Shown here in pieces: positions 36,377 to 44,903 of a DNA stretch of 64,000 nt (the first letter of the stretch is position 1; every line of letters begins with the position of its first letter). The notes beneath the pieces are model-generated. The model ran no database searches. It saw nothing but the letters and a program-made list of their open reading frames with translations, and was not told the DNA's origin. A program made the position numbers and the translations under genes. Source of the stretch: Paraburkholderia sediminicola (GTDB lineage Bacteria > Pseudomonadota > Gammaproteobacteria > Burkholderiales > Burkholderiaceae); NCBI RefSeq assembly GCF_902859805.1, contig NZ_CADIKC010000002.1, forward strand, positions 1-64,000. Direction: 5' to 3'.

Positions 36377-37528
36377 TTAGAACAGGTGTCGAATACCCAC
36401 CATCGCACCGGTTTGACCCACGCCCGGCAATGGCGTCGAAGCAGGCGGAACCACACCACCGTCAATCGAGAACGCCGCGTTGCGCTGGTTGAACACATGC
36501 CCTGCCGTGACGTACACCGAAGTGCCCTTGGAGAGGAAGTACATCGCGCGCGCGGCGATCACGGAGCCCCCCGCGTCATTGCTGTTCACCGTGATATGGC
36601 CGAACTGTGCGTCGAGCGAAATATATGGAACGGGCAAGTAGGATCCACCGACCCACCAATAGTTGCTGATCGCGTCGAAGATTTTCGGCGTCTGCACGCC
36701 GTGATTGATCCGGTGCTGGAATCCCGCGCCGAAAGTCGAGTTGCCAAATTTCACGTAGCCATCGATGAGGGCGCGTGTATCGGTTTGCGAGCTAAGTGGC
36801 AAGGGCGAGCCGGTGCCGCCCCCACCGTAGTTGCGGTCGAAGGCCGCCGCCGCGCCCCATCTCCCGGCGTCATATTTCAGCATGGCAGACATGGACTTGC
36901 AGGCCCGCCAGTCAGTCGGCGATTGGCCGGCGCACCCTCCGGCCGCCGCGCTATCCGCCACGTCGCGTCCCAGTGAATAGGTCGCGCCCACGGTCAGTCC
37001 CGATGACGTGAAGCTATAGGCGATCGAATTATCAACGCGTGGCTGAGTCAGGTAGGGGTCAAGATCGGCGGCGGCAAAGATATTCGGAGCCAGCGTGTCG
37101 CCCGTTAATGTCGCCCAAAAGATCTGCGAATACTGCCGCCCGAGGGTCAACGTCCCCCACCGCCCCGCGAGCCCGACATAAGCCTGTCTGCCAAACAGAC
37201 GCCCCCCTTGATTCAGCGTGCCCTGTCCTGGAGCAAATCCGGACTCCAATACAAAAACCGCGCTCAGCCCGCCACCCAGATCCTCTTTGCCACGGATGCC
37301 CCACAGCGATGGTAGCGAGGCTGTGAGAGACGGAATGTGCACTGAGCTGGATTTTTTAGCACCGACGTTCGTCACATATTCAACGCCGGTATCGATGATC
37401 CCATACAGGGTGACAGAGCTCTGCGCATACGACACGCCCGACGCACTTGCCGCAAGCAACGGGACCGTCCACCAAAACAGCCGGCGCCATGAATGGCCAC
37501 CTCCGGCCCGATTCAACCGTACGCTCAT
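36377..37528 (-). CDS. Gram-negative porin (Burkholderia OmpC-like)
   Basis: A 383-aa trimeric-type porin. The signal peptide (LFWWTVPLLAASASGVSYAQS) is followed by the typical opening SSVTLYGIIDTGVEYVTN, SLWGIRGKEDLGGGLSAVF, GRLFGRQAYVGLAGRWGTL and a C-terminal GVGQTGAMVGIRHLF ending in Phe. GGAGACAAG precedes the ATG. It neighbours the aromatic-catabolism genes and may pass their substrates, although no shared MarR motif lies in front of it. Confidence 0.87.
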   Translation of the reverse strand: MSVRLNRAGGGHSWRRLFWWTVPLLAASASGVSYAQSSVTLYGIIDTGVEYVTNVGAKKSSSVHIPSLTASLPSLWGIRGKEDLGGGLSAVFVLESGFAPGQGTLNQGGRLFGRQAYVGLAGRWGTLTLGRQYSQIFWATLTGDTLAPNIFAAADLDPYLTQPRVDNSIAYSFTSSGLTVGATYSLGRDVADSAAAGGCAGQSPTDWRACKSMSAMLKYDAGRWGAAAAFDRNYGGGGTGSPLPLSSQTDTRALIDGYVKFGNSTFGAGFQHRINHGVQTPKIFDAISNYWWVGGSYLPVPYISLDAQFGHITVNSNDAGGSVIAARAMYFLSKGTSVYVTAGHVFNQRNAAFSIDGGVVPPASTPLPGVGQTGAMVGIRHLF

Positions 37529-37645
37529 TTTCTTGTCTCCAATGTTGTTGAAATCTCAAGACGACGGCGCCCCTGCGCCGTCGCGCGTCGAACCTTCTAC
37601 GTAGTGCTGACCGATATTGATCTGCTTTCGACTCAGCCGGCTCGA

Positions 37646-39295
37646 TCAGCCGCTACTGATCAAACTCAATGCGCGGTTTGCGTTGCCATGTCCTGTCACT
37701 TTCGCGGCGAGATCATCGACGGCCCGTGGAAGTCGGTCGCCCCGCCACGCGATATGCATGTCGGGCCGCACGAGGATCAGGTCGCGCTCATAGACGGTGC
37801 GAAGCCGAGAATCCGCGAGCACGAGCACGTCGAGCGGCGCGCCGAGCATTTCGAACGCGGCGAGAAGCGGGCTGGCATCATGCCCACTCGCGACGTCGAT
37901 CAACGTGTAGCGCTCCGACCGTAGCCGGTCCTGGATGGCGCTTGCGTTGGTGAGCCACATATGGGGAAGCCGCGCGCCCGGCCACGTCGTGGGAAGATAG
38001 GCACGCAGATCGTGCTGCGGCCCTCCCGGTACATTGTCGATAATGGGCGAATCCACATAGCGATAGCCCAGTTCCGCGCCGATCATCTCGTTCGATTTGC
38101 GTTGCTCCACGTTCGCCACAACGGCCAGGTGGGCGCGAGCGGTCTCCCCTGCGGGCGTATCGTCTCCGATCTCCGGGCGCACCTCCGCCAACCAGGCGCG
38201 ATATCCAAGCGACGCGTAACGCGATGCGCCGACAACCCGCTCGCCAATCTGGCGCCGCTCGGTTTCATAGGACGCCAGCAACATCGGGCCGCCCCACCCC
38301 TGCAGCGTGGCGGCCAGCTTCCAGGCAAGATCGGTGGCATCGCCAACGCCGGTGTTCATGCCGAGGCCGCCCGTAGGAATCACGAGGTGAACCGCATCGC
38401 CTGCGAGAAACACCCGTCCCTTTCCATAACGTTCGGCTAGCAGCAGATTCTGCCGCCATTCCGCGCAATACAGCATCTCGTAGGGCAAGGCAACGCCGAT
38501 GATCCGCTCGAACATCCGTCGCATCTCGTCGTCGCTCTCGACGGCGGAATGGACTGTCCAATGTCGTGTGGAATCCTGCATGATCATGAACGTAGGAGGT
38601 CCGCCCGCCACCAGGTAGTGCCGCCCACGGCTCGGTCCGTCGCCTATCGGAAGCCGCTCGTAGAGCTGCTCGCAATAGAACAGGCCCTGTCTCAGTCGCG
38701 CAATGTCGCCCTCGCCCTCCAGACGGATGCCTAGTTGCTTACGTACTTGGCTCCCGCCACCATCGCAGCCCACGAGGTAAGCGGCCTTCAAGGTTCTCCT
38801 CGCGCCGTCGGCGGCATTGACCGCCACCAGAACGCCGTCGTCCTGCTCGGTGAATTCCAGAAACGTCGTACCCCGCATCACCGTAACCGCCGGCAATTGC
38901 TCGGCCACTTCAAGAAGAAGCGGCTCCAGTGTGTACTGCGAGATGAGCTGATAGGGTTCGAGCGGAAGGCTGCCGTCGTGGCTCTCGTGCGTGAGCGCGC
39001 GAGCCTCCGCCACCGACGGATAAGGTAAGCGCAGAATCGCAGGCTCAGTCATGGAACGGATGATCTGGATGTCCATGGGGACGTCTTCGGGCATGCCTGC
39101 GGCCCGGATGCATTCCGCGAGATCAAGCCGCCGGAAGATCTCCATGGTCCGCGCGTTGCAGCGCTCCATTTTCGGCAGAAACTGCGGCTCAGCCTTTTGC
39201 TCGACGAGCACACACGCTATGCCGCGCTTGCCAAGGTCGATCGCAAGTGTCAGTCCTACCGGGCCGGCTCCGACAATGATGACTTGAGTTTCCAA
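37646..39295 (-). CDS. FAD-dependent aromatic monooxygenase (PheA/TfdB family)
   Basis: A 549-aa flavoprotein hydroxylase. The FAD dinucleotide motif is IIVGAGPVGLTLA at the N-terminus, a middle DG motif lies in YLVGCDGGGSQVRKQLGI, and the ribityl-binding GDAVHLVIPTGGLGMNTGVGDA block follows near residue 310. The C-terminal thioredoxin-like region is present. Such enzymes insert OH ortho to a phenolic group using NAD(P)H and O2. The start is TTG, with CGGAG 8 nt upstream. With the nearby decarboxylase it could hydroxylate a resorcinol-like product. It diverges from marR across two MarR-type motifs. Confidence 0.85.
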   Translation of the reverse strand: METQVIIVGAGPVGLTLAIDLGKRGIACVLVEQKAEPQFLPKMERCNARTMEIFRRLDLAECIRAAGMPEDVPMDIQIIRSMTEPAILRLPYPSVAEARALTHESHDGSLPLEPYQLISQYTLEPLLLEVAEQLPAVTVMRGTTFLEFTEQDDGVLVAVNAADGARRTLKAAYLVGCDGGGSQVRKQLGIRLEGEGDIARLRQGLFYCEQLYERLPIGDGPSRGRHYLVAGGPPTFMIMQDSTRHWTVHSAVESDDEMRRMFERIIGVALPYEMLYCAEWRQNLLLAERYGKGRVFLAGDAVHLVIPTGGLGMNTGVGDATDLAWKLAATLQGWGGPMLLASYETERRQIGERVVGASRYASLGYRAWLAEVRPEIGDDTPAGETARAHLAVVANVEQRKSNEMIGAELGYRYVDSPIIDNVPGGPQHDLRAYLPTTWPGARLPHMWLTNASAIQDRLRSERYTLIDVASGHDASPLLAAFEMLGAPLDVLVLADSRLRTVYERDLILVRPDMHIAWRGDRLPRAVDDLAAKVTGHGNANRALSLISSG

Positions 39296-39505
39296 ATCCG
39301 ATCTCCGTTCGTATAGATCATCACCGTAATTGTTATTTTTATTAGCAATGCAAACTAAATGATTGAAATACCATTTCTGAGTCTTTCATATCCAGGCAGG
39401 CTCGATCGATCCGACTTCTCCCTAACGCCTGCCCCGGTTCAGCGCATGACGCGTCGCTCACTCAGAAAGAGACGGGTTATCCGAATTCACCCGGATAACA
39501 TTTAT

Positions 39506-39551
39506 TTGATTTTTCAAGTACATTTGAGGTGGAGTATAGTTGATTTTTCAA
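39506..39551. promoter_or_regulatory. paired MarR-type operators before marR
   Basis: TTGATTTTTCAA occurs at 39506-39517 and 39540-39551. Each is a TTGA/TCAA dyad around TTTT, and their starts are 34 bp apart. The same 12-mer occurs twice, 33 bp apart, before the decarboxylase operon at 48961-49005. They lie in the divergent region between the FAD monooxygenase and marR. Confidence 0.75.
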
Positions 39552-39584
39552 ATATACGTACCCATGTAAACCCGCAACCCACCG

Positions 39585-40049
39585 ATGACCATGAAGACAC
39601 CGAAGCGACCACAAGAACTCGAACAGGCGATTCCGTTCCTGCTGACACGTGCCGGAGGCCGGATGGGAAACGCATTCGCGAAGGCACTGAAACCGTTCGG
39701 CTTGAACCTCAGCGAGTGGCGAGTCTGCGCCTCGCTGCTGTACGTTCCGCACCAGACCTTGTCTGAATTGTCGGTGCATGCGACGTCGGATATTTCCGCG
39801 CTGTCCAGGATCATTGATCGTCTTGAGAGCCAGGAACTGGTCAAGCGCGAGAAGAGCACGACGGACGGTCGATCAATCAGGATTGCTCTGACAAGCAAGG
39901 GCGACGAACTGGCGCTGCGCATCGTCCCGGTCGCGAAGCAACATGAGTCGGTGATACTGAGCGGTTTTACGGCAAACGACGTTCAGGTGCTTCGCGCCAT
40001 GCTGCTCAAGGTGTACGAAAACGCCGGCGCGCTCGATGATCTTGTTTGA
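39585..40049 (+). CDS. MarR-family regulator of the aromatic cluster
   Basis: A 154-aa winged-helix regulator (EWRVCASLLYVPHQTLSELSVHATSDISALSRIIDRLESQELVKR, then wing TTDGRSIRIALTSKG). Proteins of this class repress aromatic-degradation genes and release DNA on binding phenolic ligands. Its own promoter carries two copies of TTGATTTTTCAA that recur before the decarboxylase operon, so it probably controls both. ATG 39585 and 39591 are both possible starts. Confidence 0.87.
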   Translation: MTMKTPKRPQELEQAIPFLLTRAGGRMGNAFAKALKPFGLNLSEWRVCASLLYVPHQTLSELSVHATSDISALSRIIDRLESQELVKREKSTTDGRSIRIALTSKGDELALRIVPVAKQHESVILSGFTANDVQVLRAMLLKVYENAGALDDLV

Positions 40050-40163
40050 CCCGACCCGTTCGCGGCTGAACTGCCATTCTTCGCCCCGTCTTCCGATCGG
40101 CATTCATGTCAGAAAGCAGTTATAATTGAGCGCGTAATCACTCTATTTGTCTTCAGACATCCG

Positions 40164-40733
40164 ATGGCACGTCCTTTGAGTCCGGAAAAACGCGGCGCCC
40201 TGCTGCTGTCCGCAACGCAGACCGTTGCTGAGCAGGGCGTGCTGGCCACCACGGCGGGCATCGCCAAGCGCGCCGGCGTGGCCGAAGGCACCCTGTTCAC
40301 CTACTTCGAGAACAAGGACGCGCTGTTCCAGGAACTCTACCTGCACCTGAAACAGGATCTGGCGCGATCCGTGATGCCGGACTATCCACACGATGCAGGC
40401 TACCGGCAACGCATGCAGCACGTCTTCGAGCGCTATGTGAATTGGGGACTGGCCCATGCGGCTGGGCGCTTCGCTCTCTCGCGGCTTTCGGCTTCCGGGC
40501 ACATACTCGACGACACACGGGCACAGGGGATGGGACCGTTTCTGGCGATATCCCAGATGATGGAAGACGCCGTGCGCGATGGCGTGCTGGTTGACGCTTC
40601 GATCGCATTTCTTTCGTCCATAATCGAGCACATCGCCGACACGACGATCGAGTACGTCGACAAGCATCCCGAGAGCGCCGAACGTCACCTGCAACTCGGC
40701 TTTCATGTCGCCTGGCGGGCAATCACAGTTTAA
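40164..40733 (+). CDS. TetR-family regulator
   Basis: A 189-aa regulator with an N-terminal helix-turn-helix (about 12-58, ATTAGIAKRAGVAEGTLFTYFENKDALF) and a helical ligand domain. It is followed after 58 bp by an SDR gene. The half-site TTGAGCGCGTA upstream of this gene (40126-40136) recurs as a full 18-bp palindrome before the SDR gene, which suggests it represses itself and the SDR. Confidence 0.87.
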   Translation: MARPLSPEKRGALLLSATQTVAEQGVLATTAGIAKRAGVAEGTLFTYFENKDALFQELYLHLKQDLARSVMPDYPHDAGYRQRMQHVFERYVNWGLAHAAGRFALSRLSASGHILDDTRAQGMGPFLAISQMMEDAVRDGVLVDASIAFLSSIIEHIADTTIEYVDKHPESAERHLQLGFHVAWRAITV

Positions 40734-40750
40734 AAATTTTCGTTCATTAT

Positions 40751-40768
40751 TGAGCGCGTACGCGCTCA
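40751..40768. promoter_or_regulatory. 18-bp palindromic TetR operator candidate
   Basis: TGAGCGCGTACGCGCTCA is a perfect 18-bp palindrome 23 bp before the SDR start. Its half-site with flank, ATTGAGCGCGTA, recurs before the tetR gene (40125-40136). The size and symmetry fit TetR-family sites. Confidence 0.65.
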
Positions 40769-40791
40769 TTACTTGTAAGGAGAACGGCATC

Positions 40792-41637
40792 ATGTCAAAT
40801 CAGAAGTGGTTCATTACCGGCGCGTCCGGCGGTCTCGGGCTTGCCCTCACGGAAAAAGTACTGGCCCAGGGGCATCCTGTGGTTGCAGCTGTGCGCCGTG
40901 TCGAAGCGATGCAGGCGCTGAAGCAGGCCTATCCGGATCTGCTCCAGGTGGAGTCGGTCGACCTGGCCGATCACGAACAGGTTCGGGCCGCCGCGGCGCG
41001 TCATCCCGATGTCGATGTGGTCGTCAACAACGCGGGCGGCGCCGTGATCGGCGCGATGGAGGAAATGAGCGATGCGGATATCGAGCAGCAGATCGCGCTG
41101 AATCTGCTGGCGCCCATCCACGTCACGCGCGCCTTCCTCGGCGCGTTGCGCGCAAAGAAGCGCGGCACGTTCATCCACGTCACCAGCGTCGGCGGACGTG
41201 CGGCTTTCCCGGGAGGCGCGCTGTATCACGCTGCGAAGTTCGGCCTGGAAGGTTTTGCCGAAGCGGTCAGTCAGGAAATCGCCGAGTTCGGTATCAAGAC
41301 CATCATCATCGAACCGGGCTCCATGAAGACCGACTTCGTGGCCAACATCCGCTGGACCACAGAACTCGATGAATACAAGGACAGCGCAGTTGGCAAACTG
41401 CGCCGCTGGATCGCGGAAAACGGCGACGCATACGCTTCGGGCGACCCCGTGAAAATGGCCGACGCCATCTATGCGGTCAGCCAGATGTCGGAGCCGCCGC
41501 TGCGCACCGTCCTCGGCGGAGATGCTTATTCCGTGCTGGAAACCGGCTACACCGGGAGTCTGGCCGCGCTGCAGGCGCAAAAGAACATCGCAGAGTCGGT
41601 GATGTTCGAGGGTAAGACCGGCTTCGTGCCCGAGTGA
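40792..41637 (+). CDS. short-chain dehydrogenase/reductase
   Basis: A 281-aa classical SDR. The cofactor motif is TGASGGLGLAL, NNAG is present, the catalytic Ser is in HVTSVGG and YxxxK is YHAAKFG. The hydrophobic C-terminal region after PGSMKTDF is long, as in the DltE/retinol-type SDR group. AAGGAG precedes the ATG. Controlled with the preceding tetR gene, it may act on a quinone, aldehyde or ketone. The substrate cannot be told. Confidence 0.87.
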   Translation: MSNQKWFITGASGGLGLALTEKVLAQGHPVVAAVRRVEAMQALKQAYPDLLQVESVDLADHEQVRAAAARHPDVDVVVNNAGGAVIGAMEEMSDADIEQQIALNLLAPIHVTRAFLGALRAKKRGTFIHVTSVGGRAAFPGGALYHAAKFGLEGFAEAVSQEIAEFGIKTIIIEPGSMKTDFVANIRWTTELDEYKDSAVGKLRRWIAENGDAYASGDPVKMADAIYAVSQMSEPPLRTVLGGDAYSVLETGYTGSLAALQAQKNIAESVMFEGKTGFVPE

Positions 41638-41652
41638 GCGGCGCAGCTACTC

Positions 41653-41683
41653 CTTCGACGAGAGGTACGGCCTCTCGTCGAAG
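41653..41683. terminator. 13-bp hairpin between SDR and ferredoxin genes
   Basis: CTTCGACGAGAGG (41653-41665) pairs perfectly with CCTCTCGTCGAAG (41671-41683) across a 5-nt loop. It lies between convergent genes, 15 nt after the SDR stop and 25 nt from the ferredoxin stop, and could serve both. U-tracts are lacking. Confidence 0.65.
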
Positions 41684-41707
41684 CTATGACATTGCTACGG
41701 TCGTCCA

Positions 41708-42037
41708 TCAACGGGTAGGTGTCAGCAGTGCGTAGCTTGCGTCAAGTGCGGCGGTCGAAGTGCGCCCTGGACCCCAGCCGAGTGCTTCGCGGTAGCTGCC
41801 GAGCTGTGCACCGTGCGGAAGACGTGCTTCGTCCACCACAACGGCGGCATCGGCCTGCGGTGCGACGAACAAGGCATCCGCGGGACAGTACAGCTCGCAC
41901 ATGAAGCAGGTCTGACAGTCGCTCTGCCTCGCGATCCGCGGAATGCCCCCTTCCACCGCCTCGAACACATTCGTGGGACACGCGCGGACGCAGATGTTGC
42001 ATCCCGTGCAGCGCGATTCGCTCAAAATTTCGATCAT
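41708..42037 (-). CDS. 2[4Fe-4S] ferredoxin partner of the flavoprotein
   Basis: A 109-aa protein with two cluster motifs: CTGCNICVRACPTNVF and CQTCFMCELYCPADAL. A C-terminal tail of about 45 residues (LGSYREALGWGPG) resembles the tail of AprB-type subunits, which wraps the partner flavoprotein. The start overlaps the stop of the flavoprotein gene by 4 bp, so the two are translationally coupled and probably form an electron-transfer complex. Confidence 0.82.
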   Translation of the reverse strand: MIEILSESRCTGCNICVRACPTNVFEAVEGGIPRIARQSDCQTCFMCELYCPADALFVAPQADAAVVVDEARLPHGAQLGSYREALGWGPGRTSTAALDASYALLTPTR

Positions 42038-43692
42038 GCATGGGCTCCATGATGTTCAGCCGGCACCAATCCGGTATCTAGCTCCTTCCTGCGGACCCAT
42101 ACGTCGTCGAGGCCTCCGCTGATCAATCTGTGACGCTGCCCTGCATCGATCGACTTGTATTCCGCGCGCCGATGCATGCCGCGCGTCTCGGTACGTACCT
42201 GCGCGCTGCGATACATCCAGCGCGCGGTCGCAACCATCGCCGCCGCCTCTCGCGCGCGCACGGCCTCGTGCGCACCGCGTGCCGGTGCGCTGGTGCGCAA
42301 GCTCGCCCACAGTGCGTCGAGGCGGCTCAGCGAGTCGTCCAGCAGGTCCCCGCTGCGCGTCCAGTTACGCTCATAAGGAAACACCTCGCCTTGCACAGCC
42401 TGCACGACGCTCGCGCTGTCAAAAGGCACGTTGTGCGACGTGTCGCGCAAGCCGACATCGCCCGCGCAATAGAGTCTGCCGATGCCGATGCCGATGCCGG
42501 CGCGACGCTTCGCGAGCGCGTGGTCGGCCGCACCGGCGCCCGCCCAGAAACCCGACGACATCGCCCATGCAGCGTTATGGCTGCCACCGCCGGTGAACCC
42601 GCCACAAATCATCTCGCGAGTCGCGGCGTCGCCTGACGCATAGAGACCCTCCACCGACGTCGAACAATCGCGGCCCGTAACATGCAGGCCACCGGTTCCG
42701 CGAACCGTCCCCTCCAATCTGAGCGTTACCGGGAAGTGCTGGGTGAAGGGATCGATGCCCAGCCGGTCGAAGGGCACAAAGAAGTTCGGTTGCGCCGTGC
42801 GCATCCACACGCGAACCTGTTCGTCGGTTCGATCGAGACACGCGAATACGCGGCGCGTCTGCAGCTCACGCGCGATGACGCTGCGCCCGAATGCCGAGCC
42901 CGCTCCCTCGAGCTTAACGCCCTGTTCGTCGTAGAACGTCGCCCATTTGTAGAACAGAGATTTGGTGACCGAAGCGAATGCGGGACCGAGCCCATAGGCA
43001 TTCGAGAACTCCATGCCGGACATCTCCGCGCCCACCTCGGCGGCCATCAGGTGGCCGTCGCCAGTCAGCACATTGCAGCCGAGCGCGCGGCTCTGAAACG
43101 CACAGCCGCCCGTTGCAATCACCACGGCCTTCGCGCGCACGACCCACATTTCCCCGCTCTGGCGCTGCACGCCGCGCGCGCCGGCAACCGCGCCGCCCCC
43201 ATCCACGAGTAATTCGAGGGCTGGGCTGTGATCGAGGATGCATGCCCCGCTCTCCTTCACGCGCTTGCGCATGAGCCGCATGTAATCCGGCCCCTGCAGC
43301 GATGTGCGCTGCTCCTCGCCGTTTTCGTCGACGGGAAACGGATAGCCCCATTCTGCAAGTTGATGGACGTTCACCCAGGTTTGCTCAAGCACACGATCCA
43401 TCCAGTCGTGTTCCGCAAGCTGGCCTCCCAGATCAAAACGGCTCTGTTTCGCCCGCTCGCGCGTATCGCCCTGCGGCGAGACATACCAGATCGCGGTGCC
43501 TGACGGCGCCGTCGCGCCTGACGTTCCGCAGAAACCCTTGTCCGCGAGCACGACCTTCGCCCCTCTCGCTGCAGCGCTAATCGCAGCCCAGGTGCCGGCC
43601 GGACCACCACCGATGACCAGCACATCGACATCATGACGCGTAGCTGCGGTTGCATCGTCCAGCGCGCCGCCGCTCACAATCGGTTGACTCAT
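42034..43692 (-). CDS. FAD-dependent oxidoreductase (fumarate reductase/AprA-like)
   Basis: A 552-aa flavoprotein with the FAD motif VLVIGGGPAGTWAAISAAARGA and the family's SGATAPSGTA block near residue 60. A late GLYASGDAATREMICGGFTGGGSHNAAWAM binds FAD. It belongs to the succinate dehydrogenase/fumarate reductase/adenylylsulfate reductase alpha superfamily. Together with the 4Fe-4S ferredoxin it resembles AprBA-like pairs in Burkholderiaceae of unknown substrate. It diverges from a Crp/Fnr-type gene. GGGAGAAG precedes the ATG. Confidence 0.75.
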   Translation of the reverse strand: MSQPIVSGGALDDATAATRHDVDVLVIGGGPAGTWAAISAAARGAKVVLADKGFCGTSGATAPSGTAIWYVSPQGDTRERAKQSRFDLGGQLAEHDWMDRVLEQTWVNVHQLAEWGYPFPVDENGEEQRTSLQGPDYMRLMRKRVKESGACILDHSPALELLVDGGGAVAGARGVQRQSGEMWVVRAKAVVIATGGCAFQSRALGCNVLTGDGHLMAAEVGAEMSGMEFSNAYGLGPAFASVTKSLFYKWATFYDEQGVKLEGAGSAFGRSVIARELQTRRVFACLDRTDEQVRVWMRTAQPNFFVPFDRLGIDPFTQHFPVTLRLEGTVRGTGGLHVTGRDCSTSVEGLYASGDAATREMICGGFTGGGSHNAAWAMSSGFWAGAGAADHALAKRRAGIGIGIGRLYCAGDVGLRDTSHNVPFDSASVVQAVQGEVFPYERNWTRSGDLLDDSLSRLDALWASLRTSAPARGAHEAVRAREAAAMVATARWMYRSAQVRTETRGMHRRAEYKSIDAGQRHRLISGGLDDVWVRRKELDTGLVPAEHHGAHA

Positions 43693-43908
43693 ATAAATCT
43701 TCTCCCGTTAGGGCGAGATCCAGTTGGCTCGCGTTCCATCGCTCCGCCCGCTGCCTGCCGGCGGCTCACAAGAAAAACGTTCTTAAAGCGGCCGTGCATC
43801 CATGCCGCGATACGCGTTTATCGTTTATCGTTAATCGCCCGAGACATTTCGTTCGCACACCTCGCGTTTATCGATACTCGACTCAAACACCTCGAACCGG
43901 ACTGCCGC

Positions 43909-44754
43909 ATGCAAGCTCCACCCCGAAACCTTTCCCCTGTCGACCGCGCTGAAGATATTTCCGCGAAAGCAGCGACAAATCTGCCATTGCAGTCGAGCGG
44001 CCGCGATCTGTCACGTAAGCAGCGGGAGATCATATGGACTGCATTCCGTAACCATGAGGCCCTGCGCGCGTGGCCGGAATCCGTCCTCGATGCTCTTGTC
44101 GAAGCTGGTTATCTGCGCACGTATGCCGATGGCGAGCTGATTTATCTCGCCAACGATCCCTGCACCGATATCCACATCATTCTTTCCGGCATGCTCGAAT
44201 GGGGATGGCCAAGCACCCAGGGCATCCGGGCCGTCGAGACGTTCATCCCGCCAGGCGAGCTGGCCAATCTCACCGCCGTGATGACAGATCAGCGCTCCAT
44301 TCACAACCAGCGGGCGCGCGGACTTACCCGGCTCTTTCACATTCCCGCCGATGCGCTAAACGCCACACTTGAACGCGAACCGACCCTCACTGCAAGCCTG
44401 CTCCGGCTACTTGCCACACGTGCACGCCACCTTCACGACTGCCTTGGAAATCTTGGTTTGATGTCGTTTCGCGCGCGCCTCGCAGGCCATTTACTCGCAC
44501 TCGGCAAACGCTACGGCCACACCGATAACGATGGCGTGACGCTCGGCATCCGTTTGTCGCAGGAAGATCTGGCTGCGCTGCTCATGGCCTCACGCCAGCA
44601 CGTCAACAAGGAACTACGCTGGTTCATAGACCGGCAACTCGTTCGTATCCGGTACGGGCGAATCACCCTGGTAGATACCGCCGAACTCGAATCCATTGTC
44701 AGGCAGCCACCCGCCCATTCGAATGAACCGCTCGAGCCGCACCGCCCGGTTTGA
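43909..44754 (+). CDS. Crp/Fnr-family transcriptional regulator
   Basis: A 281-aa regulator with a cyclic-nucleotide-type beta-roll (about 65-170; YADGELIYLANDPCTDIHIILSG) and a C-terminal winged helix (LSQEDLAALLMASRQHVNKELRWFIDRQLV). The Fnr N-terminal Cys cluster is not seen, so oxygen sensing by that means is unlikely. It is longer than typical Crp because of a roughly 50-residue N-terminal tail; a later start is possible. Divergent from the flavoprotein-ferredoxin operon, it is its probable regulator. Confidence 0.75.
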   Translation: MQAPPRNLSPVDRAEDISAKAATNLPLQSSGRDLSRKQREIIWTAFRNHEALRAWPESVLDALVEAGYLRTYADGELIYLANDPCTDIHIILSGMLEWGWPSTQGIRAVETFIPPGELANLTAVMTDQRSIHNQRARGLTRLFHIPADALNATLEREPTLTASLLRLLATRARHLHDCLGNLGLMSFRARLAGHLLALGKRYGHTDNDGVTLGIRLSQEDLAALLMASRQHVNKELRWFIDRQLVRIRYGRITLVDTAELESIVRQPPAHSNEPLEPHRPV

Positions 44755-44817
44755 GCGGGCGCACCCGATCGTTACCGGTACGATCTGTCGCCGTCGTATT
44801 CGAATGACGACAGGGTC

Positions 44818-44844
44818 ATTATCCAGGCTGACTGATTGGATAAT
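44818..44844. repeat. ATTATCCA/TGGATAAT inverted repeat
   Basis: ATTATCCA (44818-44825) and TGGATAAT (44837-44844) form an 8-bp inverted repeat with an 11-nt loop between the crp-type gene and its terminator. It may add to termination or serve the convergent MFS gene. Confidence 0.45.
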
Positions 44845-44882
44845 CTGTCGTTGACACGACAGTGCTTTGCTGTTTTTCTTTT
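44845..44882 (+). terminator. intrinsic terminator of the crp-type gene
   Basis: CTGTCGT (44845-44851), loop TGAC, ACGACAG (44856-44862), then a T-rich run TGCTTTGCTGTTTTTCTTTT. The stem-loop and U-tract form a good Rho-independent terminator on the plus strand, 91 nt past the crp stop. Confidence 0.7.
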
Positions 44883-44903
44883 ATCTAAATCTGCTGCAGC
44901 CCA

